Under the pieces are notes generated by a model. It did no database searches, had not been told where the DNA came from, and worked only from the letters and a program-made list of their open reading frames with translations. From positions 62,367 through 126,366 of the forward strand of contig NZ_VSST01000084.1 in NCBI RefSeq assembly GCF_019402665.1: 64,000 nucleotides of DNA. The letters are read 5' to 3'. Below are positions 37,911-46,378 of the stretch, one piece after another. The DNA is from Bradyrhizobium canariense. GTDB taxonomy: Bacteria; Pseudomonadota; Alphaproteobacteria; Rhizobiales; Xanthobacteraceae. Position 1 is the first letter of the stretch. Each line of letters opens with the position of its first letter. Position numbers and translations under genes: made by a program.

Positions 37911-38338
37911 CAGTTCCAGTGCCGCATCACGAGGACCGTCGCCATGCCGGTCGCCATAAAGGTCATGGTCGCGACCAGCGAGCGCGCCGAGAGCCGCGAC
38001 AGGCCGCAGACGCCGTGGCCGGAGGTGCAGCCACTGCCCCAGACCGAACCGAAGCCCGTAAGCAAGCCGCCGACAATCAAAACGACCGGATTCGCCTCGA
38101 TTGTCTGCGCCGGCAGGCTTCCGGTGACGAGCAGCACGAGCACGGGCGCGGCGACGAGGCCTGCGATGAAGGCAAGCCGGCCAGGAAATTGGCGGTCCTC
38201 GTAAGGGGGAAACAGCCGCGCCGCGATGCCGCTGACGCCGGCGATCCGCCCCGTCGCCCACATCAGCAGAACGGCAGACAAGCCAATCAGCGCACCGCCA
38301 ACAAGGGAGGCGATTGGCGTAAATGATGTCGAGACCAT
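37910..38338 (-). CDS. YeeE/YedE-type transporter half (PmpA-like)
   Basis: 142 residues, four membrane segments. The motif GSGCTSGHGVCGLSRLSARS carries the two cysteines that define YeeE/TsuA sulfur transporters, in which a Cys relays thiosulfate. Start MVSTSFTPIASLVGGALIG with GGAGGTCGC upstream. First gene of the operon, divergent from the BigR-like regulator across an AT-rich operator. Confidence 0.87.
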   Translation of the reverse strand: MVSTSFTPIASLVGGALIGLSAVLLMWATGRIAGVSGIAARLFPPYEDRQFPGRLAFIAGLVAAPVLVLLVTGSLPAQTIEANPVVLIVGGLLTGFGSVWGSGCTSGHGVCGLSRLSARSLVATMTFMATGMATVLVMRHWN

Positions 38339-38395
38339 GCGACCTCCGGATCGAGCACGCCCGGCGCGGGCGGATACCTTTATTTTAGTTCTTTC

Positions 38396-38411
38396 GTATT
38401 TTCGAATATAC
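38396..38411. promoter_or_regulatory. AT-rich palindromic operator (BigR/SqrR-like)
   Basis: GTATTTTCGAATATAC is palindromic except for one T-T pair. It lies in a strongly AT-rich patch between the YeeE operon and the ArsR-type regulator. TATACT at 38407-38412 could be the regulator's -10 box, so binding would block its transcription. Confidence 0.65.
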
Positions 38412-38419
38412 TAATATAT

Positions 38420-38749
38420 ATGTCGGCCATGAAACGCAAGCTCCGCAATCAAGAGTTGGTCGCGCTTGAGGAGAAGGCTGAGGAGGCTTCCCGCCTCCTC
38501 ACGGCCATGGGCAATCCGAAGCGACTGCTGGTCCTCTGCAACATGCTGGACGGCGAGAAGTCGGTCGGCGAACTCGCCGACATCGCGGGCCTGTCGTCGG
38601 CCGCACTATCTCAGCATCTCGGCAAGATGCGCGCATTGAGCCTGGTCAAACCCAGAAGGGATGGTCAGACGATATACTACAGTATCGCGAGCCAGGAAGT
38701 CCGCGCGTTGCTGGAGACGCTGTACCGCCTCTTCTGCACTCCCGGATAG
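38420..38749 (+). CDS. BigR/SqrR-like ArsR-family sulfide-responsive repressor
   Basis: 109 residues. Winged-helix ArsR fold (GNPKRLLVLCNMLDGEKSVGELADIAGLSSAALSQHLGKMRALSLV). Two cysteines, C40 and C106, are 66 residues apart, the same separation as the persulfide-sensing pair in BigR and SqrR. These repressors release DNA when the Cys pair reacts with sulfane sulfur. The ATG at 38420 follows the promoter without room for a leader, so a leaderless mRNA is likely; an ATG at 38429 is the alternative. Next to YeeE-type transporters, as expected. Confidence 0.85.
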   Translation: MSAMKRKLRNQELVALEEKAEEASRLLTAMGNPKRLLVLCNMLDGEKSVGELADIAGLSSAALSQHLGKMRALSLVKPRRDGQTIYYSIASQEVRALLETLYRLFCTPG

Positions 38750-38783
38750 GCCTCTCGCTTGCGCTAGACGCGAGGAGCGCAGG

Positions 38784-40223
38784 ATGACCGACGACACCAT
38801 CATCGAGGGACCGCTCTACGAGAAGCGGAAGAAGGTCTACCCGCAATCGGTCCACGGGCCGTTCCGTCGCATCAAATGGGCGATCCTCTGCGTCACGCTC
38901 GGGACCTATTATCTGCTGCCCTTCATTCGCTGGAACCGCGGACCCGGCCTGCCGAACCAGGCTGTCCTGGTCGACTTGCCGCATCGCCGGTTCTATTTCT
39001 TCTTCGTCGAACTGTGGCCGCAGGAGGTCTATTACTTCACGGGCCTGCTCATCATTGCCGCCATGGTGCTGTTCCTGATGAACGCGGTGGCCGGTCGTAT
39101 CTGGTGCGGCTACATGTGCCCACAGACGTTATGGACCGATTTGTTCTATGCAGTGGAACGCTGGGTCGAGGGCGACCGGCGCGAGCGCATGCTGGGCGAC
39201 AAGCGCTACTGGACCTTTGGTCACATCCGGAAGGTCGCAACCAAGCACTTTCTCTGGATCATGATCGCCTGGTGGACCGGCGGCGCCTGGGTGCTCTATT
39301 TCGCCGACGCGCCGACGCTGGTGAAGGAGCTCGCCACCTTCCAGGCGCCGTTCATCGCCTATCTCTGGATTGGCATCCTGACCGCAACGACCTACGTCTT
39401 TGCAGGTCACGCCCGCGAGCAGATGTGCATCTACATGTGTCCCTGGCCGCGCATCCAGGCGGCGCTGACCGACGAATGGGCGCTCAACGTCACGTATTGC
39501 CGCGACCGTGGCGAGCCACGCATGTCGGTGAAGAAGGCGCAGGTCGCCCGCACCCATGGCGACATCGCGGGCGACTGCATCGACTGCCACCAGTGCATCA
39601 ATGTCTGCCCGACCGGCGTCGACATCCGGCACGGCATCCAGCTCGGCTGCATCCAATGCGGCCTGTGCATCGACGCCTGCGACAACGTGATGCGGGAGAT
39701 CGGCCGGCCCGCCGGCCTGATCGGCTACGATACCGACATCAACATGCAGCGCCGGAGCGAGGGCAAGGCGCCGATTTACCGCATCATCCGCGCGCGCACC
39801 CTGATCTATACCGCGGCCATTGCCATCGCTGGCGGCATCATGCTCTACGCGCTCGCCACGCGTGCGACGATGGACGTCAACGTGCTACACGAGCGCAATC
39901 CACTCTTCGTTCAGCTCGCCGGTGGCGGCGTCCGCAACGACTACACCCTGCGCATCCTCAACAAGGGCGAGCAGCGGTCGTTTGCGCTCGAGGTCTCCGG
40001 CCTGCCGGGCGCGACAATTCGCGTCGCCGGCATCGAGGTTGGAGCTGACGGCAAGCCCGTCGTCGAGGTCGGGCAGGATCAGACCCGCGAGGTCCGGCTG
40101 TCGGTGCAGGTCGGCCCGGCCCAGCTGCCGCAGACCTCGCGCGACATCGACATCGGGATCACCGACACTGCCGGCGGCGGACGAGCAAGCGCGCGCGACC
40201 ATTTCGTGCCGGGTGACCGATAG
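38784..40223 (+). CDS. fixG: FixG/CcoG-type ferredoxin membrane protein
   Basis: 479 residues. It has four or five membrane segments, motifs CGYMCPQTLW and CIYMCPWPRIQ, two 4Fe-4S clusters (CIDCHQCINVCP and CIQCGLCIDACD), and a C-terminal immunoglobulin-like domain. CcoG/FixG reduces copper for assembly of cbb3 oxidase. The usual partners fixH, fixI and fixS are not downstream. It lies 34 bases after the BigR-like gene and is probably co-transcribed, suggesting that copper or electron transfer here serves sulfide-responsive metabolism. Confidence 0.93.
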   Translation: MTDDTIIEGPLYEKRKKVYPQSVHGPFRRIKWAILCVTLGTYYLLPFIRWNRGPGLPNQAVLVDLPHRRFYFFFVELWPQEVYYFTGLLIIAAMVLFLMNAVAGRIWCGYMCPQTLWTDLFYAVERWVEGDRRERMLGDKRYWTFGHIRKVATKHFLWIMIAWWTGGAWVLYFADAPTLVKELATFQAPFIAYLWIGILTATTYVFAGHAREQMCIYMCPWPRIQAALTDEWALNVTYCRDRGEPRMSVKKAQVARTHGDIAGDCIDCHQCINVCPTGVDIRHGIQLGCIQCGLCIDACDNVMREIGRPAGLIGYDTDINMQRRSEGKAPIYRIIRARTLIYTAAIAIAGGIMLYALATRATMDVNVLHERNPLFVQLAGGGVRNDYTLRILNKGEQRSFALEVSGLPGATIRVAGIEVGADGKPVVEVGQDQTREVRLSVQVGPAQLPQTSRDIDIGITDTAGGGRASARDHFVPGDR

Positions 40224-40574
40224 CCAGCTGTCTCCCGCTGCATGCCAGGCCTATCGCAGCTGAAAGATGCGGCGGAAAGCTTGCTTGCGGCCATCCTTCG
40301 AGACGCCCGCCTGGGGCGGGCCCTCAGGATGAGGTCGCGGTTTGCGGCGAGATTTCAGACCCTCATGGTGAGGAGCCCGCACAAGCGGGCGTCTCGAACC
40401 ATGCAGGCCGAGGTCGTCCGGCAGCCTTCTGCCACCCTATGCAATCGCCATGCGGCGGCTCGTGGCCGCATGCTCAACGGGACGTTAATATTACCACTCG
40501 AATTGAAGCGGCGTCCCAACGGTATTTTCCAATCTTTGCGCTAAGCATGGCCTCCTGAACGGGGACGACGGGAC
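40224..40574. other. Intergenic region with repeat element
   Basis: 351 bases between fixG and the GNAT gene. It holds the 120-bp repeat at 40291-40410. After it the sequence becomes AT-richer (GACGTTAATATTACC near 40482), probably the promoter of the next gene. Confidence 0.6.
40291..40410. repeat. 120-bp inverted-terminal repeat, copy 1
   Basis: Begins CCATCCTTCGAGACGCCCGC and ends GCGGGCGTCTCGAACCATGC, so the ends are complementary. An almost identical copy in the same direction is at 50705-50825. Non-coding, typical of bradyrhizobial palindromic elements. Confidence 0.93.
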
Positions 40575-41738
40575 GTGGTCGATATCGCGCACCAGGCTGC
40601 GATCAATCCGGCATCGGCAAAGCATGCCGCGGCGGCGCGCGCGCGTGTCCCGCTTACGGCGATCGAACCCAGCCAGTGGCGCGCACTCGCGCAGCGCGCG
40701 ATCGAGCCGAACGGATATTACCTGCCGGGCTGGGAGCTCGCTGTCAGCGCAACCGCGCGCGGCCGCACCGATGCCTCGGCGCTTTCCGCATGCGATGGAT
40801 CGCGGCTGATCGGGCTGATGCCGGTGATCTCGCTCTGGCGGGCATGGAAGATCCCCCTGCCCGCGCTGGTGAGCGCGCATCCCTATGGTACGCTGTGCAG
40901 CCCGCTGATCGACCGCGATGCCCGGATCGAGGCAGCGGCGCGCCTGTTGCAGCAGGCCCGCGCGGCCGGAGCGCATGCGCTCGTGCTGAACGATGTCGCG
41001 CTCGATGGGGCGGCAATGACCGCCCTCAACCAGGTTCTGAATCGCGACGGCCTGAAGCCGCGCCTCCTCAACTCCTACATCCGCGCCAGCCTCGACGCGA
41101 CCCAGGACGGTGAGACGCTGCTTCGCGATGCGCTCGGCACCAAAAAGCTCAAGGAGCTACGCCGCCAGCGCCATCGTCTCGAAGAACACGGCGCGGCCGT
41201 GTTCGACGTCGCGCGCAGCCCCGACGAGATCAGGCCGGCGCTCGAGACATTTTTGCAGCTCGAAGCCAGTGGCTGGAAGGGCAAGCGCGGAACCGCGCTG
41301 GTCCAGCATGCCGGCGATGCAACCTTCATCCGCCGCGCCGTTCCCGCGCTGGCAGAAACCGCGCAATGCGAGATCGTCACCCTTCGCGCCGGCGCGACGC
41401 CCGTGGCCGCCGGCATCGTACTGCGCCATCAGGACCGCGCCTTCTTCTTCAAGCTCGGCATCGACGAGCGCTTCGCAAGATATTCGCCGGGCGTGCAGCT
41501 TACGCTCGAGCTCACCCGCCGCCTCTGCGCCGATCCGGCCATTGCCAGCGCGGATTCCACCGCGAGCGCCGATCACCCTATGATCAACCCGATCTGGCGC
41601 GGGCGTTTCGCCGTCGGCGACGTGCTGATACCGTTGCTGCGGAACGACCCCATCGTCGCGCTCGTTCACGGAGCGCTCGCGGCGCACGGCACCGCCTACG
41701 CGGCGGCGCGCCGCGCAGTTCGCCTGCTTCGTAAATAG
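40575..41738 (+). CDS. GNAT-fold acetyltransferase (BioF2-like/CelD)
   Basis: 387 residues. Two tandem GNAT-like halves; the C-terminal half has the acyltransferase pattern LEASGWKGKRGTAL...GIVLRHQDRAFFFKLGIDERFARYSPGVQLTLELTRRL found in CelD/BioF2 proteins of polysaccharide or cell-surface clusters. GTG start at 40575; no strong Shine-Dalgarno. Soluble. Substrate unknown and neighbours do not help. Confidence 0.83.
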   Translation: MVDIAHQAAINPASAKHAAAARARVPLTAIEPSQWRALAQRAIEPNGYYLPGWELAVSATARGRTDASALSACDGSRLIGLMPVISLWRAWKIPLPALVSAHPYGTLCSPLIDRDARIEAAARLLQQARAAGAHALVLNDVALDGAAMTALNQVLNRDGLKPRLLNSYIRASLDATQDGETLLRDALGTKKLKELRRQRHRLEEHGAAVFDVARSPDEIRPALETFLQLEASGWKGKRGTALVQHAGDATFIRRAVPALAETAQCEIVTLRAGATPVAAGIVLRHQDRAFFFKLGIDERFARYSPGVQLTLELTRRLCADPAIASADSTASADHPMINPIWRGRFAVGDVLIPLLRNDPIVALVHGALAAHGTAYAAARRAVRLLRK

Positions 41739-41746
41739 GATAGCTC

Positions 41747-42412
41747 CTACTCCGCCGCCTGGGCGTTGATCTCCGCCGAGACCTCGCGGATGGCGCGTGC
41801 GAGCATGTTGGGATCCTGCGCGCCGGAGACGGCGTATTTCTGCGCGAACACGTAGGTCGGGACGCCGGAGATGCCCTTCTCGGCGGCTTCCTGCGCGTCC
41901 GCCGACACGCGCGCGACGTCCTCGTCGGTCACAAGGCGCTTGCGCACGTCGTCGGCATCGAGGCCGACATCGGCAGCCGCCTGCACCAGCACGTTCAAAT
42001 CGGTGAGGTCGCCGCCGTCGCGGAAGTAGAGCTCCATCAGGCGCTGCTTCATCTCGGGCGCCTTGCCGATCGCCTCCGCCCAGAGGATCAGGCGGTGGCA
42101 GTCGGTGGTGTTGGGCTGACGCGCGACAAGCTCGGGCCGATAGACGAGCCCCTCTTCGCCCGCGGCCGCAACGACGCGTCCCGCAATGCCCTTATAGGCC
42201 TCGACCGAGCCGAACTTCTTGGTGAGATACTCCTCCCGGCTGATGCCCTCGGACGGCACCCAGGGATTGAGGAAGAAGGGACGGAAATTGAGCTTGACCG
42301 GAACGTCGGGCACCAGCGCCAGCGCGCTCTCGATCCGGTGCTTGCCGATATAGCACCAGGGGCATACCACGTCGGAGACGACGTCAATCTGGAGCGGCTT
42401 TAGGGTGCTCAT
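41747..42412 (-). CDS. DsbA-family oxidoreductase (FrnE-like)
   Basis: 221 residues, no signal peptide, so cytoplasmic. Active site CPWC in VVSDVVCPWCYIGKHRIE, then a helical insert and the cis-Pro loop GVPTYVF. FrnE-like DsbA proteins are thiol isomerases or 2-hydroxychromene-carboxylate isomerase relatives. Convergent with the GNAT gene, nine bases apart. Substrate unknown. Confidence 0.9.
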   Translation of the reverse strand: MSTLKPLQIDVVSDVVCPWCYIGKHRIESALALVPDVPVKLNFRPFFLNPWVPSEGISREEYLTKKFGSVEAYKGIAGRVVAAAGEEGLVYRPELVARQPNTTDCHRLILWAEAIGKAPEMKQRLMELYFRDGGDLTDLNVLVQAAADVGLDADDVRKRLVTDEDVARVSADAQEAAEKGISGVPTYVFAQKYAVSGAQDPNMLARAIREVSAEINAQAAE

Positions 42413-42479
42413 GAGCGCCTCCTTCGGGCGTTGCGGGTTGTGCCCAAAGATAAGCCGAACCCATTCCGAGGCAAGGCCG

Positions 42480-43301
42480 CTAGCTCATAGCTGCTGCCAT
42501 TTGTCGGAGCCGCTCGGCAGTGCGCTCGTCGGCCGGGAAGAAGGTTTCCAGGGCCAGCTCCGACAGCGTGATATCGACCGGCGTACCAAACACCATGGTG
42601 GTGGAGAAGAAACTGAGTATCTCCCCGTCATGTCGCAGCTTGAAAGGGATCGCGACATTGTCGCTCGACAGCGGCGCCGCGCGCGCCGGGATCGGATAGC
42701 TCTTCAGGTCGTTGTACAGCTTGATCAGCTCGGGATCGGCGGTCGCCTCGCATTGCCGGTGCAGCCGCTCCAGCAGATGTCCGCACCATTCGGCGAGATT
42801 GACCGTGCGCGGCGCCAGAGCCTCGGGATGGAAGGCAAGCCTCAGCACGTTGAAGGGCTGACCGAGCAGTCGCTGCGGAATGCCGGCGAGCAGCGGCGCC
42901 AGCATGCGATTGGCCGAGACCAGATTCCAGTGGCGGTCATAGGCCAGCGCCGGATTGGGCTCGTGCGCCCTAAGGACGAGGTCGATCGCCTGGCGGGCTG
43001 ATTTCAAGGCGGGATCCTCCAGCGGGCGCTGCGGAAAGGCCGGGGCGTAACCGGCTGCGACCAGCAGCACGTTGCGTTCGCGCAAGGGCACGTCGAGGCG
43101 CTCGGCTAATCTGAGCACCATGTCGCGCGAGGGTGCGGCGCGGCCGGTCTCGACGAAGCTCAAATGCCGCGCCGAGATTTCGGCCTCGCCGGCGAGATCG
43201 AGCTGGCTCATGCGGCGGCGCTGCCGCCATTCGCGCAGATGGTCGCCGATATGGACCGGCTGGCTGCGTTCGGCCTGTGCCGTGGATGCATGTGCGGTCA
43301 T
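42480..43301 (-). CDS. XRE-family regulator with MmyB-like ligand domain
   Basis: 273 residues. Helix-turn-helix (about 20-75: LREWRQRRRMSQLDLAGEAEISARHLSFVETGR) followed by the MmyB-like PAS-type domain (about 105-265: LAYDRHWNLVSANRMLAPLLAG, LFFSTTMVFGTPVDITLSELALETFFPAD, read loosely). The latter binds small hydrophobic ligands in family members. Divergent from two small genes, with a matching operator between. Confidence 0.92.
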   Translation of the reverse strand: MTAHASTAQAERSQPVHIGDHLREWRQRRRMSQLDLAGEAEISARHLSFVETGRAAPSRDMVLRLAERLDVPLRERNVLLVAAGYAPAFPQRPLEDPALKSARQAIDLVLRAHEPNPALAYDRHWNLVSANRMLAPLLAGIPQRLLGQPFNVLRLAFHPEALAPRTVNLAEWCGHLLERLHRQCEATADPELIKLYNDLKSYPIPARAAPLSSDNVAIPFKLRHDGEILSFFSTTMVFGTPVDITLSELALETFFPADERTAERLRQMAAAMS

Positions 43302-43336
43302 GGTCGAAAACCTAGCACGCAGATTTCGGCCCTTCC

Positions 43337-43353
43337 ATTACGTCGGAGGTAAT
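43337..43353. promoter_or_regulatory. XRE-MmyB operator
   Basis: ATTACGTCGGAGGTAAT is a 17-bp dyad with one mismatched pair. It resembles the ATTACCTC-N-GAGGTAAT sites that I recall for XRE-MmyB regulators. It lies 36 bases upstream of the regulator gene and 50 bases upstream of the gene at 43403. Confidence 0.7.
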
Positions 43354-43402
43354 CGAATTGGGCCTCGGGCCGGCGCATCTTGGGTCGCAACAGGAGACGA
43401 CC

Positions 43403-43633
43403 ATGATCGCACTGCTGCTCTACCGGACCGTCGCAGACCACCTTGTTCCCTGGGCCATGGCACTCGCAACCCGGATGCTGGCGCGCGGCCTCAACATGCC
43501 GGAGCCGCTGGTGCATTCGACCGGCGACTATGTCGTCGCGCAGGTCACAGCCTTCGAGCACAGCGTCGGCAGGAGCCTCTGCCCGTTCCGCCTCGCCCGC
43601 CTGCTCCGCGCCTGGTGGCGCGGATTGCACTGA
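43403..43633 (+). CDS. Small hypothetical protein
   Basis: 76 residues from MIALLLYRTVADHLVPWAMALATRMLARG. Amphipathic helices at the start and a basic, aromatic C-terminus (RLARLLRAWWRGLH). No known domain. CAGGAGACGACC precedes the ATG. Probably the direct target of the XRE-MmyB regulator. Confidence 0.65.
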   Translation: MIALLLYRTVADHLVPWAMALATRMLARGLNMPEPLVHSTGDYVVAQVTAFEHSVGRSLCPFRLARLLRAWWRGLH

Positions 43634-43670
43634 CTTTCACCTCGAGCCCAACCCAACCATGGAGACCACG

Positions 43671-44069
43671 ATGATTGACGCATCCACCTTGCTTCGCCGC
43701 GCGCTTCTTGCCGACGCGATCTTCAGCGGCGTCGCCGCTCTCGGTTTCACTTTCGGCGCCAGCGCGTTCGCGTCGCTGTTCAACCTGCCCGAAGCGCTGC
43801 TGCGCGAGACCGGCCTGTTCCTGATCGCCTACACCGCGCTCGTCGGTTGGCTCGCCTCGCGCGGCTCCGTGGCAAAGCCGCTGGTGCTGCTGGTCGTGGT
43901 CGGCAACGCGGCCTGGACGGTCGGCAGCATCGCGCTGCTGCTCTCGGGCGCGGTGTCGCCGAATCTTGCCGGCGAGCTCATGGTCGTGGCGCAGGCGATC
44001 GCGACCGGCGTGTTTGCCGAACTGCAATATGTGGGATTGCGCAGGAGCGGGAGTATGCTGGCTGCGTGA
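43671..44069 (+). CDS. Four-span membrane protein
   Basis: 132 residues with four membrane segments (LLADAIFSGVAALGFTFGASAF, GLFLIAYTALVGWLAS, PLVLLVVVGNAAWTVGSIALLLSG and a C-terminal one). Start at 43671 is set by GGAG six bases upstream. No defined function; likely co-transcribed with the gene at 43403 under XRE-MmyB control. Confidence 0.75.
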   Translation: MIDASTLLRRALLADAIFSGVAALGFTFGASAFASLFNLPEALLRETGLFLIAYTALVGWLASRGSVAKPLVLLVVVGNAAWTVGSIALLLSGAVSPNLAGELMVVAQAIATGVFAELQYVGLRRSGSMLAA

Positions 44070-44085
44070 GGCCGCATCACTCGCT

Positions 44086-44186
44086 GTCGTCGCCCGGCTT
44101 GACCGGGCGACCCAGTATTCCAGAGGCAGTCGTCGCATACGAAAAGGCCGCGGCGTACTGGATGCCCCGCTTTCGCGGGGCATGAC
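44086..44186. repeat. Palindromic repeat, second copy of the 24538 type
   Basis: Starts GTCGTCGCCCGGC, contains TACTGGATGCCCCGC and ends GCGGGGCATGAC. It lies between convergent genes and can terminate both. Confidence 0.8.
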
Positions 44187-44212
44187 AGTTGTGCCAGAAG
44201 CTCGAACTCAGG

Positions 44213-44773
44213 CTACGCCCGCGCGCGCCCGTTGGCTTTGCCAACAGCGACGCCGTTGAGCTTCTTCTTTTTGGCGGGCTTTGCCCCCGCCTTCTGCGCT
44301 TTACGCTCCGCGCGCGCCCTCACCTTGGCGCGCTCGGTCCGCGCTTCGGCGCGCAGCTTCTTGCGCTTCTTCTCGCAAGATTCGCACTTGCAGCCGATCG
44401 GCTTCAGATAGGCTTTGAAATAATCAGTGCCGTAGTCGTAATTGATCTCCTCGCCCGGCTCGATGTTCTTGATAGCGCGGATGAAGACCTTGCGCTCGCG
44501 CGGCCGGACGTCGGATTCGGCGTTGGGCCGGCACGAATGGTTGATGTAGCGCGCGAGGTTCTTGCGCACCGAGCCGTCGATCGTCCAGCGGCCGTTGAGC
44601 TCGAACAGGTACTTGTTCTCGATGTCGTCGTGCTCGGGAATCCGGGAGTCCAGGATCGGTCCGTAATAACGGATGATCCGGGTGCCCTTCTTGATCGGCT
44701 TGGTGGCGAAGAGGCCGAGCCCGGTCTTCGAGCGGCCGACGCGATAAGGTTTGTTCGACGAGGTGGCTGGCAT
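44213..44773 (-). CDS. SET-domain protein methyltransferase
   Basis: 186 residues from MPATSSNKPYRVGRSKTGLGLFA (GTG at 44779 is the alternative). The SET domain is about 10-125, with RYINHSCRPNAESDV and EEINYDYGTDYF, followed by a post-SET zinc motif CKCESCEKKRKK. The last ~50 residues are Lys/Arg/Ala-rich like histone H1-type tails. SET domains methylate protein lysines and are mainly eukaryotic; bacterial ones are sporadic. Target unknown: ribosomal or nucleoid proteins are guesses. Confidence 0.9.
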   Translation of the reverse strand: MPATSSNKPYRVGRSKTGLGLFATKPIKKGTRIIRYYGPILDSRIPEHDDIENKYLFELNGRWTIDGSVRKNLARYINHSCRPNAESDVRPRERKVFIRAIKNIEPGEEINYDYGTDYFKAYLKPIGCKCESCEKKRKKLRAEARTERAKVRARAERKAQKAGAKPAKKKKLNGVAVGKANGRARA

Positions 44774-44938
44774 GATCACGAAAAACGAGGACGCGAATGA
44801 GGCTGAAAGAGCCCAAGCGAAGCCGCCCTTCTAGAACGATTCCGCGCCGCTGTCAGGTGTCTGTCGAGACTGTTTGAACCTTGCCCACAATCAAGACGTC
44901 TGATGGTACGGAGTTCCCGCTCGATCAAAGGCGTCGTC

Positions 44939-45559
44939 ATGTTCCGCATCACCACCGCAGGCTTGGCCATACTGCTCCTGGCCATGTTGCTGATGTGCAG
45001 CGGTCTCGACCGCGCCGACGCCCAATCCGTGGGCAGCCAATATACCTCGACGGCCCCGAAGGATTGCCACCAGATCGGCAAGCCCAGCGAGCTAGACGGC
45101 AGCACCACGCGGGTCTGCAAAGGCAAGGATGGCCTCGAGATCCTGATCGCCGAGGACGACCTTCGCGAAATCGTCTCCGTCGGCCGCAATCGCAGGGCTG
45201 CGGCCGAGGAACCGGCGGCAAAAGTCTGGTTCGCCCCGTTCAACTCGTCCGAGACCACCGTCGAATGGCGCACCGCGGCCGCCAGGCCGTTTGCGATCAT
45301 CCAGCGCTGGCACATCGCCGATGGCACCGATCCCGACAAGGAGGAGCGGCCGAACACCAAGGCCATGCTGATCGTGACCCGGCTGCCACCCGGCCCCGTC
45401 TGCCATGTCGCCTATGTCGACGCGATCGCCAACCCGAACGCCAATGAGCTCGCGCGCAAGGCCGCGGACGAGTTCGCCCGCAGTTTTACCTGCGGCAAGG
45501 ACGAGGTGAAGATCATCGGCGCGCGCGGCCGAGCCGTCGAGCTCGCGACGATGCGCTAG
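44939..45559 (+). CDS. Invasion-associated locus B-like or exported hypothetical protein
   Basis: 206 residues. Signal peptide about 1-28 (RADAQ). The mature part has four cysteines (DCHQ, RVCKGKDG, GPVCHVAY, FTCGKDE), as in IalB-like periplasmic proteins, but without a full family match I can verify. Start at 44939 chosen for the signal peptide; the open frame begins 36 bases earlier. Confidence 0.7.
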   Translation: MFRITTAGLAILLLAMLLMCSGLDRADAQSVGSQYTSTAPKDCHQIGKPSELDGSTTRVCKGKDGLEILIAEDDLREIVSVGRNRRAAAEEPAAKVWFAPFNSSETTVEWRTAAARPFAIIQRWHIADGTDPDKEERPNTKAMLIVTRLPPGPVCHVAYVDAIANPNANELARKAADEFARSFTCGKDEVKIIGARGRAVELATMR

Positions 45560-45609
45560 GCCACCGTCTTGGCGCGACCGTCGCACGGGTTGCGTTCGTC
45601 CCGACCGAA

Positions 45610-46335
45610 TCAGGGGCCCGGCGGCTTCCCCGTCACGGGCGACATCAGCATCGCCTCGAGCAGTCGTTCGGGAGTCGTGCCCTCGGGCAGGCGCCCCAGA
45701 ATATCCTCCAGCCGCCCATCGAGCAGCAGCATGGTAAAACCATGTACCATCGACCACGCGCGCGCGATCGCGGCGCCCTGATGGAGCGTCAGCGCGTCGC
45801 CGCTGATCTGCTCCTGCCGCATCATGCCGACGGCATTGGCGAGCCCGGCAAAGGACGCCTCGGCGGCCTCGTGCAGCGACGGCCTGGAATAGTCGAGGCG
45901 CTCGGTGCGGAACATGATGCCGTACATGCCGGGATGAGCCTGGGCATAGGCAACATAGGCTTTCGGCCGCGCCAGCGCGCGCTCGATCGGGGTGGTGGCG
46001 GAGTCGGAGGACGACGCCATCGCCGCATTGAACTGGCGGAAGCCAACCGCCGCGAGCTCACTGAGAAGCCCGGTGAGGTCGCCGAAATGATGGGTGGGCG
46101 CGGCATGCGAGACGCCCGCCTCGCGCGCCACGGCGCGCAATGTCAGGCCGGCGAGCCCGTCACGCTCCAGCACCCGTTCGGCGGCCTGGAGCAGCGCCTC
46201 GCGCAGCGCGCCATGGTGATAGGGCGCCTCGGCCTTGACGCTCGCCGTCCGTCGCGCGAGGCGCGCCGGGGCGCTCGCCTTCTTTGGGGTGCGCGCACCG
46301 CGCGCGGTTGCTGTCCTGATTTCGCTCTTGCCCAT
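45610..46335 (-). CDS. TetR-family regulator of the carotenoid-oxygenase region
   Basis: 241 residues. A basic N-terminal tail (about 1-35), helix-turn-helix (LTLRAVAREAGVSHAAPTHHFGDLTGLL) and a WHG/TetR_C_13-type ligand domain (AYVAYAQAHPGMYGIMFRTER). Divergent from the carotenoid oxygenase. TTTACAGTGTAAA lies 23 bases upstream of its start, so it is probably autoregulated, and matching boxes flank two promoters (see 46358 and 48128). Confidence 0.93.
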   Translation of the reverse strand: MGKSEIRTATARGARTPKKASAPARLARRTASVKAEAPYHHGALREALLQAAERVLERDGLAGLTLRAVAREAGVSHAAPTHHFGDLTGLLSELAAVGFRQFNAAMASSSDSATTPIERALARPKAYVAYAQAHPGMYGIMFRTERLDYSRPSLHEAAEASFAGLANAVGMMRQEQISGDALTLHQGAAIARAWSMVHGFTMLLLDGRLEDILGRLPEGTTPERLLEAMLMSPVTGKPPGP

Positions 46336-46357
46336 AGGCCAGCTATAAGACGCAATA

Positions 46358-46371
46358 TTTACAGTGTAAAG
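46358..46371. promoter_or_regulatory. TetR operator box 1
   Basis: TTTACAGTGTAAA is a perfect 13-bp dyad (odd centre) followed by G. It lies between the TetR gene and the oxygenase promoter. Confidence 0.75.
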
Positions 46372-46378
46372 ATTTCAC

